NCBI GenBank assembly: GCA_040905285.1
Contig: JBBDRV010000151.1
Span: forward strand, 1-30,950
Source: JBBDRV01 sp040905285
GTDB taxonomy: Bacteria; Bacteroidota; Rhodothermia; Balneolales; Balneolaceae
Direction: 5' to 3'
Length of the DNA: 30,950 bases
The position numbers and the translations under genes were made by a program. The notes beneath the pieces were generated by a model. It did not search any database and was not told where the DNA came from. It saw nothing but the letters and a program-made list of their open reading frames with translations. Below, one piece after another: positions 15,962 to 23,516 of this stretch. Every line of letters begins with the position of its first letter. The first letter of the stretch is position 1.

Positions 15962-16195
15962 TTAACCGGTTTTATCCTCAGTCTTCTTCTCAGCAGGTCT
16001 TCCTTCTCCCGCTGACTGGAGAGGGTTGCTGGTCCTCCCTTTTTTCTCACGAAGGGTTACCAGACGGCCGTTTGCACCTTTGCGTGCTTCCTGAAGCTGC
16101 GAATCCTTAATCCAGGCCCTTCCGCCGTCATGCTGAAGTCGTTTTGTGTTTTTAAATACAAATGCCTGTTTATGTAAATCGGGCAGTTCTTTCAT
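15962..16195 (-). CDS. Small basic hypothetical protein
   Basis: This is a 77-residue ORF with no recognised family. The middle part (HDGGRAWIKDSQLQEARKGANGRLVTLREKKG) has ordinary, protein-like composition, with a plausible beta-hairpin/helix pattern. The last 20 residues are low-complexity and charged. The sequence just before the ATG on the minus strand contains GGAACAG, a weak ribosome-binding candidate. It is convergent with lexA, and its start lies next to the repeat-rich spacer. It may be a lineage-specific small protein or a chance ORF; about even odds. Confidence 0.45.
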   Translation of the reverse strand: MKELPDLHKQAFVFKNTKRLQHDGGRAWIKDSQLQEARKGANGRLVTLREKKGRTSNPLQSAGEGRPAEKKTEDKTG

Positions 16196-16333
16196 ATCTG
16201 TTCCAGTATGGTAAAAGTATTCCGGTCTTGCAGTCTGTCGGACTTACTCTACAGAGCTGAGCATGCGACCTTATTATACATTGGAATTCCGCTTTCTCGT
16301 TCCGTAACACCGCTGCGAACCTCAAAAGTCGTG

Positions 16334-16393
16334 TTCCACTGTGCCAAATTCCACTGTGCCAAATTCCACTGTGCCAAATTCCACTGTGCCAAA
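16334..16393. repeat. Tandem repeat, four copies of 15 bp
   Basis: The unit TTCCACTGTGCCAAA is repeated four times without a single mismatch at 16334, 16349, 16364 and 16379. A 15-bp period keeps every frame open, so six-frame translation gives repetitive but meaningless ORFs on both strands. The perfect identity suggests a recent expansion by slippage or recombination. Confidence 0.95.
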
Positions 16394-16400
16394 ATCTCAT

Positions 16401-16440
16401 CCTGCTCGCTTTCTGTTCCTGAGTCCGACAGACTGCTATG
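16401..16440. repeat. Dispersed repeat, second copy
   Basis: These 40 bases match positions 1-40 with two substitutions. The copy directly follows the 15-bp tandem array and lies 110 bp before rplU. Here the repeat is not in contact with a stop codon, unlike the pdhB copy. Confidence 0.8.
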
Positions 16441-16506
16441 GTAAGGTAATTGTTCACGGAATAAATTTCAGCACACTCATTCCTTTCTTTTCGGTCTATT
16501 TAGTTT

Positions 16507-16514
16507 TATATTTG
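16507..16514 (+). promoter_or_regulatory. Bacteroidota-like -7 element before rplU
   Basis: TATATTTG fits the Bacteroidota -7 consensus TAnnTTTG exactly and lies 35 bp before the rplU start. No convincing -33 TTG is visible at the standard distance, so this is a candidate only. Confidence 0.4.
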
Positions 16515-16549
16515 AGATCTATTAAAATCAGAAATAAATACCGGCTCTT

Positions 16550-16858
16550 ATGTATGCAGTTGTAGAAATAGGCGGGCATCAGTACAAGGTGGCTGAGAAT
16601 GACAAGATTTTCGTCAACAGACTGAACACAGAGGACGATGCGGTCACCATCGACAGGGTTCTTCTTCTCAAAGATGACGAAGGTACTGTCAGACTAGGCA
16701 GGCCTGTGGTGGAAGGTGCAAAAGTGGAAGCACGGATTCTGGGCCACCTGAAAGATGACAAAGTGATTGTATTTAAGAAAAAGCGCAGAAAAGGCTATAA
16801 AGTGAAGCGCGGACACCGCCAGCTTCTGACCCAGCTGCAAATCGAAAGTATAGCATAG
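16550..16858 (+). CDS. rplU: 50S ribosomal protein L21
   Basis: L21 binds 23S rRNA in the large ribosomal subunit. The 102-residue sequence begins MYAVVEIGGHQYKVAENDKI and ends with the basic KKRRKGYKVKRGHRQLLTQLQI, the characteristic L21 rRNA-binding tail. Length and motifs are normal. rpmA follows 25 bp downstream, the near-universal rplU-rpmA order. The gene is preceded by the repeat-rich spacer and a TATATTTG promoter-like element. Confidence 0.97.
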   Translation: MYAVVEIGGHQYKVAENDKIFVNRLNTEDDAVTIDRVLLLKDDEGTVRLGRPVVEGAKVEARILGHLKDDKVIVFKKKRRKGYKVKRGHRQLLTQLQIESIA

Positions 16859-16883
16859 ACAGTTAAAGTAAAAGGAGTATAAA

Positions 16884-17135
16884 ATGGCTCATAAGAAAGG
16901 TCAGGGTTCTACAAGAATCGGTCGAGACTCGGAGTCAAAACGACTTGGCGTGAAAAAATATGGAGGCCAGGTGGTAAAAGCCGGTAATATTATCGTCCGG
17001 CAGCGGGGCACTAAATTTCACCCTGGTGAAAATGTGGGCCGGGGGAATGACGATACCCTTTTTGCCACAGCCGACGGAATGGTTACCTTCAGAAAACGGG
17101 GCGGAAGGAAATTTGTCTATGTAGATCCGGCCTGA
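16884..17135 (+). CDS. rpmA: 50S ribosomal protein L27
   Basis: L27 sits near the peptidyl-transferase centre of the large subunit. The protein starts MAHKKGQGSTRIGRDSESKR and has the standard GGQVVKAGNIIVRQRGTKFHPG core; 83 residues is a normal length. No cleavable Firmicutes-type N-terminal extension is present. A good ribosome-binding site, AGGAG (16873-16877), lies six bases before the ATG. The gene ends 39 bp before a strong terminator. Confidence 0.98.
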   Translation: MAHKKGQGSTRIGRDSESKRLGVKKYGGQVVKAGNIIVRQRGTKFHPGENVGRGNDDTLFATADGMVTFRKRGGRKFVYVDPA

Positions 17136-17174
17136 ATCCGGTTTCCTCCCGTTAACTTTAAAAACATTTGATAC

Positions 17175-17205
17175 AAAAGCCCCGTGCTCAGGCAGCGGGG
17201 CTTTT
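17175..17205 (+). terminator. Intrinsic terminator after rplU-rpmA
   Basis: The stem AAAAGCCCCG (17175-17184) pairs perfectly with CGGGGCTTTT (17196-17205) around an eleven-base loop. The A/T ends make it usable in both directions, but only the ribosomal operon runs into it. Confidence 0.9.
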
Positions 17206-17212
17206 ATATTTG
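17205..17212 (+). promoter_or_regulatory. Bacteroidota-like -7 element before the M23 gene
   Basis: TATATTTG overlaps the last T of the rpmA terminator and lies 48 bp before the M23 peptidase start. It matches TAnnTTTG exactly. Any -33 element would lie inside the terminator hairpin, an economical but unproven arrangement. Confidence 0.35.
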
Positions 17213-17260
17213 ACATCGACAGACAGATAAAATCCGGGACCACTTAACACCCGACTGTGA

Positions 17261-19168
17261 ATGCTCAACAGGGATAACGATATAATCCTTTTCCTTTTTG
17301 CCGGACTCCTTGCTGTTCTGGTCCCGTCAGGCGCCGTGTCACAGGATCTTTCATTCCTGTCTGATACAACTCACTATCTCTGGCCAACAGAAGCCAGCCC
17401 TTTCATTTCATCCACATTCGGGGAGACCAGGAAAGCCCATTTTCATGCAGGACTCGATATACGCACCTGGGGCCGTGAAGGATACAAGGTATATGCCACC
17501 CGGGACGGGGTGGTAGAAAGGCTGGGCATAAGCCCCCGTGGATACGGCAAGGTGATCTTCCTGAAACATGACGACAGCTCCTATTCGGTGTACGGACATC
17601 TGAACCGGTTTGAGGAATCCCTGATGACACTCGCCGATTCCATACGGATGCAGGACTACAGTTTCCTCCTGGATATGGATATGGATGAGGAAAATATCCG
17701 GGTCAGTCAGGGAGACCTGATTGGATTTACTGGCTCCACAGGTATCGGTCCCCCCCACCTCCATTTTGAATTGCGCACTCCGGACAACAAGCCGTTCAAC
17801 CCGCTCCTGACCAATCTTTCTGTTGAAGATGATCTTCCGCCAGTTTTTACAGAAATAGCCATTGAGCATCTGGATCCTGAAACATATCATATAAATACAC
17901 TGGAAACCCTGCGCCCCCGGCAGACGGCCGGGAATTATGATTTTGGGTCAATCAGTGCCTCCGGCCCTGTTGGCATTTCAGTAAATGTCCATGACCGGGC
18001 CAACAGAACCCCCAATATCTATGCAGTCTATGAACTGAGTCTGGTACTGGAACAGGATACTCTTTTTTATTCAAGAGTCGACTCCTTCGGTTATGGTCAG
18101 GCTTCACAAATGTTTATTGACAGGGTTTATCCCCTGCTCAGGGAGAATCGCGGGGGATTCCAGAGGCTTTATCTGGTCAACGGGAATGAGTTGCCATTTT
18201 ACCGGACGGACAACAACCGGGGAATTGCAGACCTGCCGGAAGGCACGTATGACCTGGACGTAATTGCAAAAGATTTTTACGGTAATAAGTCAACAGGGAG
18301 TCTGAACCTCGTGGTTACAGGCAGAGAGATTTCCCCTGCCGGGGAAATTACTGCCATACCGGCCTATCCCAGGCATCAGATCAAATCCGGTATGGAAAAT
18401 TCTGTCTCATTCGGAGAATTGCAGGCCCTTCCTGTCAATGTTCCACTGCTGTCAAACCCCGAAACAGCCGCCGGTCCCTATCACGAACAGCCGAATTTTG
18501 AAACTCCGCTTGTGTACTCCAGGGAAAGCACCGTAAAGCGGACGGGCATGAAGCTGGTCCCCGGGAAACGGCAAATTCTGTACCTCCCCGATCAAACTAT
18601 CTGGATTGATTTTTCGAAAGATGCCTTGTTTGATACCCTGCACGTGGACATGCTGGTTAGCGAGTGGGACAATCTGCCGGTTATCCGTTTCAGCCCTTCG
18701 CATATACCTCTCAAAAAAAGCGCATATCTCAATATCATACTACAAAATCCGCCTGTTGACCCGGAAGTGACCGGCATCTATGAATTTGACAGCCGGCAAA
18801 ACAAATACGGATATAAAGGATCAGGGTTTTCAGCATCTGTGCTGAGAGCAAAAATCGGACAGCTTGGAGAATTCCATGTGCGTCAGGATCAATCAAGCCC
18901 CTATGTCGGTCCACCGCGCATAGAAAAAGATCTTTCCGGGGCTACAGTCGTAAATATACCGATCACAGATGAGGTTTCGGGAATTGACTACCACCGGTCA
19001 CTCGTCGAAGTCAACGGAAGGAAAGGTATTGTCGAATACAATCCCGATAAAAACAGATTGACATATTACAGGCCGGGATTTAATCCGCTGGAGAAAAACA
19101 GGATTGAAGTCTGGGTTTACGACAGGCTTGGGAATTTGACCCACAGGCTTTTCGAGGATATTCAATAA
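17261..19168 (+). CDS. Secreted M23-family (LytM-like) metallopeptidase
   Basis: This is probably an envelope protein acting on peptidoglycan or regulating its hydrolases. A signal peptide occupies residues 1-28 (hydrophobic IILFLFAGLLAVLVPSGAVS). The M23 zinc domain spans about 45-185, with ligands His62 and Asp66 (HFHAGLD) and His168 in PPHLHFE (His166 is the second conserved histidine); YGHL at 111-114 is also typical. An insertion at about 120-150 separates YGHL from the GDLIG.TG segment. The remaining 440 residues contain no recognised enzyme domain and look like beta-rich, Ig-like modules. At 635 residues it is much longer than simple LytM proteins. All metal-site residues are intact. 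It overlaps ridA tail to tail by seven bases. Confidence 0.9.
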   Translation: MLNRDNDIILFLFAGLLAVLVPSGAVSQDLSFLSDTTHYLWPTEASPFISSTFGETRKAHFHAGLDIRTWGREGYKVYATRDGVVERLGISPRGYGKVIFLKHDDSSYSVYGHLNRFEESLMTLADSIRMQDYSFLLDMDMDEENIRVSQGDLIGFTGSTGIGPPHLHFELRTPDNKPFNPLLTNLSVEDDLPPVFTEIAIEHLDPETYHINTLETLRPRQTAGNYDFGSISASGPVGISVNVHDRANRTPNIYAVYELSLVLEQDTLFYSRVDSFGYGQASQMFIDRVYPLLRENRGGFQRLYLVNGNELPFYRTDNNRGIADLPEGTYDLDVIAKDFYGNKSTGSLNLVVTGREISPAGEITAIPAYPRHQIKSGMENSVSFGELQALPVNVPLLSNPETAAGPYHEQPNFETPLVYSRESTVKRTGMKLVPGKRQILYLPDQTIWIDFSKDALFDTLHVDMLVSEWDNLPVIRFSPSHIPLKKSAYLNIILQNPPVDPEVTGIYEFDSRQNKYGYKGSGFSASVLRAKIGQLGEFHVRQDQSSPYVGPPRIEKDLSGATVVNIPITDEVSGIDYHRSLVEVNGRKGIVEYNPDKNRLTYYRPGFNPLEKNRIEVWVYDRLGNLTHRLFEDIQ

Positions 19169-19548
19169 TTTTCAGAAGCAATACAGCTGATCTCTATCAG
19201 TGCATTTTTAGGAAGTGCTTTCACAGCAACCGTTTCCCGTGCAGGTGGCCTCTCATTAAAATATCTGCTGTAAACGTCATTGACCTTGTCGAAGTCATTC
19301 ATATCTGCAAGAAAAAGAGTGCATTTCAACACATTTGAAAAGCTGCTGCCTGCAGCTGTCAAAACCTCTTCAAGGTTTTTCATAACCTGCAGGGTCTGCA
19401 CCTCAACAGGTTCGCCGGTCAGGTTCATTGTCCGCGGTTCGACTGAAATCTGTCCTGAACAGTAAATAATCCCATTGTGTTTTACGGCCTGGCTGTATGG
19501 ACCTATCGCTTTCGGGGCCCGATCGGTTTGAATAATGGTTTTCATCAT
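19162..19548 (-). CDS. ridA: RidA-family (YjgF/YER057c/UK114) deaminase
   Basis: RidA proteins hydrolyse reactive enamine/imine intermediates made by PLP enzymes. The 128-residue protein begins MKTIIQTDRAPKAIGPYSQA and has the family's IYCSGQIS, the KCTLFLADMNDF segment, and the end RETVAVKALPKNALIEISCIA, including the conserved Arg. It forms trimers in the cytosol. Two adjacent ATG codons make 19548 or 19545 the start. It overlaps the M23 gene convergently by seven bases. A PLP enzyme is encoded 3 kb away, but a functional link is only a guess. Confidence 0.95.
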   Translation of the reverse strand: MMKTIIQTDRAPKAIGPYSQAVKHNGIIYCSGQISVEPRTMNLTGEPVEVQTLQVMKNLEEVLTAAGSSFSNVLKCTLFLADMNDFDKVNDVYSRYFNERPPARETVAVKALPKNALIEISCIASENY

Positions 19549-19661
19549 TGCTCCGGCTGGTTTTAGGCATCTGACTGGTCAGAACCTGACTTCAATTTCC
19601 AATTTCAGCAAATAACAACAAACAAATTACAATGCAGTTGAATATAAGGGGTTATCCCGCG

Positions 19662-19671
19662 ACTGTACAGT
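19662..19671. promoter_or_regulatory. Palindrome between ridA and the TPR lipoprotein genes
   Basis: ACTGTACAGT is a perfect 10-bp palindrome in the middle of the 217-bp divergent spacer (19549-19765), about 95 bp before the first TPR gene. Its centre TGTACA is the same hexamer seen before lexA. It may be an operator. Nothing else is recognised in this spacer, which is AT-rich near the TPR gene. Confidence 0.25.
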
Positions 19672-19765
19672 TTCTGTCTGTCTTATCCTTATTGCGGAAT
19701 GATATAGTTATAGTTACTTTCCTAACGGTTTTATACATAAAAATTTTTGAACAGAAATTATTGAC

Positions 19766-21094
19766 ATGAAAATCAGATCACTATTCGTACTAGTTTTAAC
19801 TGTCGGTTTGCTTGGGGCTTGTGAAACCACTTCTCCATTTATACAAGAGGCGCAACTTTCGCTGCAGATGATGGAATATGAAGAAGCCCTTGACCTCCTG
19901 GACCGGGCACTTGAAGAAGATTCGACCAATGCCGTAGCGTATTATTACAAGGGGTATTCACTTGGAGCCCTTGCAGAAGATATTCAACCGCCATCTGACC
20001 GGAGGCCGTATTATGAAGATATGCGCAGCGCCATGAACAATGCAAAGGAGTTCGGAGCAGAGATGGAGCAGGAGCCGGAAGAAATAGCTGATATTGACGA
20101 TTTTGTGATCTCACGTTGGGCGTACGAGCATAATGCAGGTGCCCAGATTATGACAGATGACAGCACACGCCAGGCAACGTCAAATCCTGATCAGACGGCA
20201 AAAATCCATTTTGAAAATGCGATCACCATAGAGCCTGACAGCTCCATTTCTTACATCGTTCTCTCTTCCGTACAGTATCAGGAAGGTGACATTGAAGAAG
20301 CTACAGAGACATATGAACTGGCGATGTCAAAAATGGACTCACCGGTTTTTGAAGATTATGAGTTTCTGATCAGCCTTTATTTTATGCAGAATCGTTTTCA
20401 GGATGCCATCGACCTCTCCCTCGAGGCGCTGGAAGAATATCCTGAAGAGTCCGTTTTTGCCCAGTTTCTGGCAGACGCCTATCTCGAAACGGGAGAGCCT
20501 GAAAAAGCGATGAATCTTATCCGTCAGCTGGTGGCTGAAAATCCTGACAATCACCTTTATCATTATGTATTGGGCACTCAACTGTATGGCCTTGCACAGG
20601 AAGAACTGGATGAAGCCAGCAACAAATACCGCAGGGCATACGAAATGGAGGACCGCCTGTCTTCACTGACCGCCTCAGAACAGGAAGAACTCAGACAGGA
20701 GGTGGAACAGCTTCGAGCTGAAGCAGAACAGGCTGAACGTGAAGGCAATGAACTTGCCGATGAAGCTGTCCAGTCGATCCGTAATTCCCTTGAAATCTCC
20801 GGAGATGACGATCAGTCATATAATGTTCTCGGTATTATTTATCAGAACAAAGCTGCGGCCCTTTTTGAAAAGCGAAATCATACCAATGACAATGAACTGG
20901 CCAGGGGATTTGATGAACAAGCCAGAGAAGAGCTGCGGTCGGCAATGGAATACTACGAAAGGGCCACTGAAATAAACCCGGACGAAGATGAATACTGGCA
21001 TGCGCTGTTTCAGGTCTACACCACGCTCGGAATGGATGAGGAAGCTGAAGAAGCCATGGAAAGAGCAGGTCTGGAAAATGATATGAACAACTAA
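19766..21094 (+). CDS. TPR-repeat lipoprotein (first of a tandem pair)
   Basis: The protein has a lipoprotein signal peptide, MKIRSLFVLVLTVGLLGAC, with lipobox LGAC and the lipidated Cys at residue 19. Tetratricopeptide repeats follow over most of its 442 residues; examples are NAVAYYYKGYSLGAL, AIDLSLEALEEYPEESVFAQ and NLIRQLVAENPDNHLYHYVL. A charged coiled-coil stretch at about 290-335 (EELRQEVEQLRAEAEQAERE) interrupts the repeats, and a last TPR pair ends the protein. It is anchored to the envelope and probably serves as a protein-interaction scaffold. The next gene, 15 bp downstream, encodes a related protein, so the pair likely arose by duplication. No enzymatic function is suggested. Confidence 0.85.
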   Translation: MKIRSLFVLVLTVGLLGACETTSPFIQEAQLSLQMMEYEEALDLLDRALEEDSTNAVAYYYKGYSLGALAEDIQPPSDRRPYYEDMRSAMNNAKEFGAEMEQEPEEIADIDDFVISRWAYEHNAGAQIMTDDSTRQATSNPDQTAKIHFENAITIEPDSSISYIVLSSVQYQEGDIEEATETYELAMSKMDSPVFEDYEFLISLYFMQNRFQDAIDLSLEALEEYPEESVFAQFLADAYLETGEPEKAMNLIRQLVAENPDNHLYHYVLGTQLYGLAQEELDEASNKYRRAYEMEDRLSSLTASEQEELRQEVEQLRAEAEQAEREGNELADEAVQSIRNSLEISGDDDQSYNVLGIIYQNKAAALFEKRNHTNDNELARGFDEQAREELRSAMEYYERATEINPDEDEYWHALFQVYTTLGMDEEAEEAMERAGLENDMNN

Positions 21095-21109
21095 TCGCCC
21101 CAAAAGCAT

Positions 21110-22333
21110 ATGAATATTTACTTAACCCGAATGGCAGGTTTAGCGGCTGCCTTCGGGTTCTTTTTTATCTCGGCTTGCAGTACGCAGCAATACACTCTGG
21201 ATAATGCACGGGAAACGTTTGAGGGGGGAAACCATGATCAGGCCCTGATTGCAGTGAACAGTCTGCTGAGCGAATCTCCGGATAACGAACAGCTCCTTTA
21301 TTTTAAAGCTTATATCCTGAAGAATCTGGCAGCTGACCGCGATCAGCCCGGAAGCAGGAAACATTTTTATACTGAAATGAAGAGTTCGCTGAATGCCACA
21401 GCCGATGCTGAAGATCCCGAACTGACCGGCAAACGGGACAGTCTGATTGTCTCAACCTGGCAATACGAGCAGGATGCAGGAATCAACCTGTTGGAGCAAA
21501 CGGATGAGATACAGTCTGAAAACATCTTAAATCAGGCCATTGCTCATTTTGAAAATGCATTGACAGTCAATCCAGACAGCACATCAGCCTATCGGCTTAA
21601 AGCAACTGCTTTTTATAGACAGGGAGACTTGCAAAAGGCAGTAGAAACACTGCAAAAGGCAGAGTTGACATTTGATCCCCTGCCCCGGGAAATGGAAGAG
21701 AAACTGGCTTTTTTGCTGTTGGAGGAAGGGCACCTGCAACAGTCCATTATGCACTACCAAAAATTACGGGAGAACCATCCGGAGGATGTGGACCTTCAGC
21801 ATGGACTGGTCAATGCCTACATTCTGGACGACCAGCATGAAAACGCTATCGGGCTGTTGCGTGGGCTTCTTGAACGGGATCCAGAAAATTATTCGTATCA
21901 CCACGCGGCGGCAACTGAATTATTCTTTTACATCCAGAATTCATTCAGTGAACTTTCTTCTGGAGACTTTAACGATCAGGAAATAGAAGACAGATATGAA
22001 CTCCTCATGAAAGATCTGGAGGAAGCTGAAAAACATTACCAGTTTGTCAAAGGGAACCATCCTGATGCGGATGAAATTATGTTTATTACAGCCGCTTTTT
22101 ATAAGAATACAGCCAATCAACTCATGATTGTTGCCAATACGCAAAGAAACAACCTGTCTGACAGACTGCATAAAAAAGCCCGTGATTTACTTCTCCGATC
22201 CATTCCCGCATGGGAAGCTGTAGCGGAAAGGAACCCTGAAAATGCTGAAATATGGAAAAGCATTTACCAGGTATACAGCCATCTGGATATGAAAGAAGAG
22301 GCAGCAAAAGCCCAGTCGAATGCAAATCTTTAA
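21110..22333 (+). CDS. TPR-repeat lipoprotein (second of a tandem pair)
   Basis: The signal peptide ends with lipobox ISAC, the lipidated Cys at residue 23 preceding STQQYTLDNARETFEGG. The rest of the 407 residues is TPR-like. It aligns along its length with the upstream gene: both have an early YYYKGY/LLYFKAY unit, a drop-in DRR/DQPGSRKHFYTEM segment, HFENAITIEPDSSISY against HFENALTVNPDSTSAY, and a closing W..LFQVYTTLGM/IYQVYSHLDM unit. The second protein lacks most of the coiled-coil insertion. The genes are 15 bp apart and the cystathionine-type gene starts five bases after this stop, so all are probably on one transcript. Function is unknown. Confidence 0.83.
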   Translation: MNIYLTRMAGLAAAFGFFFISACSTQQYTLDNARETFEGGNHDQALIAVNSLLSESPDNEQLLYFKAYILKNLAADRDQPGSRKHFYTEMKSSLNATADAEDPELTGKRDSLIVSTWQYEQDAGINLLEQTDEIQSENILNQAIAHFENALTVNPDSTSAYRLKATAFYRQGDLQKAVETLQKAELTFDPLPREMEEKLAFLLLEEGHLQQSIMHYQKLRENHPEDVDLQHGLVNAYILDDQHENAIGLLRGLLERDPENYSYHHAAATELFFYIQNSFSELSSGDFNDQEIEDRYELLMKDLEEAEKHYQFVKGNHPDADEIMFITAAFYKNTANQLMIVANTQRNNLSDRLHKKARDLLLRSIPAWEAVAERNPENAEIWKSIYQVYSHLDMKEEAAKAQSNANL

Positions 22334-22338
22334 GTGCC

Positions 22339-23475
22339 ATGAAATTTAATACCAAAGCGATCCATTCCGGGCAGGCTCCGGAGACGACGACGGGAGCCGT
22401 TATGCCCCCTGTTTTTCAAACGTCAACGTTCGCACAGGAGGGTCCCAACCAGCACCAGGGCTATGATTATGCCCGGGTGGGAAATCCAACCCGGACGGCA
22501 CTTGAAAAGCTGATTGCAGGTCTTGAAGAAGCTGATGAGTGCGCATGTTTTGCAAGCGGTTGTGCAGCCATGGATGCCATTATGAAAATAATGCGACCCG
22601 GCGACCATGTTATCGCCTCCAATGATCTGTACGGTGGAAGTTACCGGCTGTTTACCGAGGTATTTGAACCTTACGGCATCCAATTTTCTTTTATAGATAT
22701 GACTGATCCGGAAAGGATCGCTGCTGAATTGAGAGAGAAGACAAAATTGATCTGGATCGAGACCCCCACAAATCCACTGCTCAGAATTGTGGATATACGG
22801 GAGATTACAGACCTTGCCCGGGAAAAAAGGATAATAACCGCAGTTGACAATACATTTGCCTCTCCTTATTTACAGCGTCCCCTGCAGCTTGGAGCCGATA
22901 TTGTGATGCATTCGACGACCAAGTATCTCGGCGGGCATTCGGATGTGATAGGGGGTGCCGTTGCCACCTCTGACCCGGAAATTATGGAAAAAATCAGGTT
23001 TCAGATCAAGACGACAGGAGCTGTACCCGGGCCGATGGACTGTTATCTCGTATTAAGAGGTATAAAAACCCTGTCAGTAAGGATGGAACAGTCCGTCCGC
23101 AATGCAAAAAAAATTGCAGCCTTTCTGGACAGTCATTCCGAAACGGGGAGGGTGATTTATCCGGGCCTTGAATCCCATCCCCAGCATGAACTGGCTTCAC
23201 GGCAGATGTATGATTTTGGAGCCATGGTTTCTTTTACCTTAAAAGAGGACACACTGCAGTCAGCAAGTGAGTTCATGAAGAAAACCAGGATATTCACACT
23301 TGCAGAAAGTCTCGGAGGCGTTGAATCCCTGATTAGCCATCCGGCGTCCATGACTCATGGATCCATACCAAAGAAGGTAAGGGAAAAAGCCGGCCTGAAG
23401 GATTCCCTGATCCGTCTTTCCATTGGTATTGAGGATGTGGATGATCTTGTCGATGATCTGAAACAGGCCTTTTAA
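22339..23475 (+). CDS. Cystathionine gamma-synthase/lyase family PLP enzyme
   Basis: This is a cytosolic pyridoxal-phosphate enzyme of the Cys/Met metabolism family, acting in trans-sulfuration or methionine synthesis. The 378 residues include YDYARVGNPTR, the cofactor-stacking DLYGGSYRLF, ETPTNPLLRIVDI, and HSTTKYLGGHSDVIGG with the PLP lysine at 195. SLGGVESLISHPASMTH near the C-terminus is typical. The start at 22339 is chosen because the family N-terminus MKFNTKAIHSG begins there; an in-frame ATG at 22252 would overlap the TPR gene by 82 bp. Synthase, gamma-lyase and homocysteine-forming activities cannot be separated by eye, so no symbol is given. Thiolase follows 41 bp downstream. Confidence 0.93.
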   Translation: MKFNTKAIHSGQAPETTTGAVMPPVFQTSTFAQEGPNQHQGYDYARVGNPTRTALEKLIAGLEEADECACFASGCAAMDAIMKIMRPGDHVIASNDLYGGSYRLFTEVFEPYGIQFSFIDMTDPERIAAELREKTKLIWIETPTNPLLRIVDIREITDLAREKRIITAVDNTFASPYLQRPLQLGADIVMHSTTKYLGGHSDVIGGAVATSDPEIMEKIRFQIKTTGAVPGPMDCYLVLRGIKTLSVRMEQSVRNAKKIAAFLDSHSETGRVIYPGLESHPQHELASRQMYDFGAMVSFTLKEDTLQSASEFMKKTRIFTLAESLGGVESLISHPASMTHGSIPKKVREKAGLKDSLIRLSIGIEDVDDLVDDLKQAF

Positions 23476-23516
23476 ACCGTTCCAGCTTGTTAACCACAAG
23501 AGCCACGGCCAAAAGT

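Larger units (their letters stand above)
16231..16440. repeat. Repeat-bounded spacer element (MITE-like candidate)
   Basis: Most of the 354-bp gene-free stretch between the small ORF and rplU is taken by this block. Its left edge (16231-16244) is the exact reverse complement of the core of its right edge (16422-16435). The inverted similarity continues imperfectly inward through ACAGA and GAGCA-like words. The right 40 bases recur at window positions 1-40. An internal echo of the right arm, CGCTTTCT then GTTCC, occurs near 16290-16303. A 4 x 15-bp tandem array lies inside. No transposase is present. A non-autonomous mobile element or a REP-type sequence is the inference. Confidence 0.5.

Noticed and set aside
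16334..16393. CRISPR array
   Set aside because: The four 15-bp units are directly adjacent with no unique spacers, and no cas gene is present.
16170..16457. ORFs on both strands with five-residue repeats (WHSGI / FHCAK)
   Set aside because: They are a by-product of the 15-bp tandem array, which keeps all frames open. There is no start context or conserved sequence.
19162..19168. Seven-base convergent overlap of the M23 and ridA genes as a sign of misannotation
   Set aside because: Both C-termini are supported by their own frames, and short tail-to-tail overlaps are ordinary.
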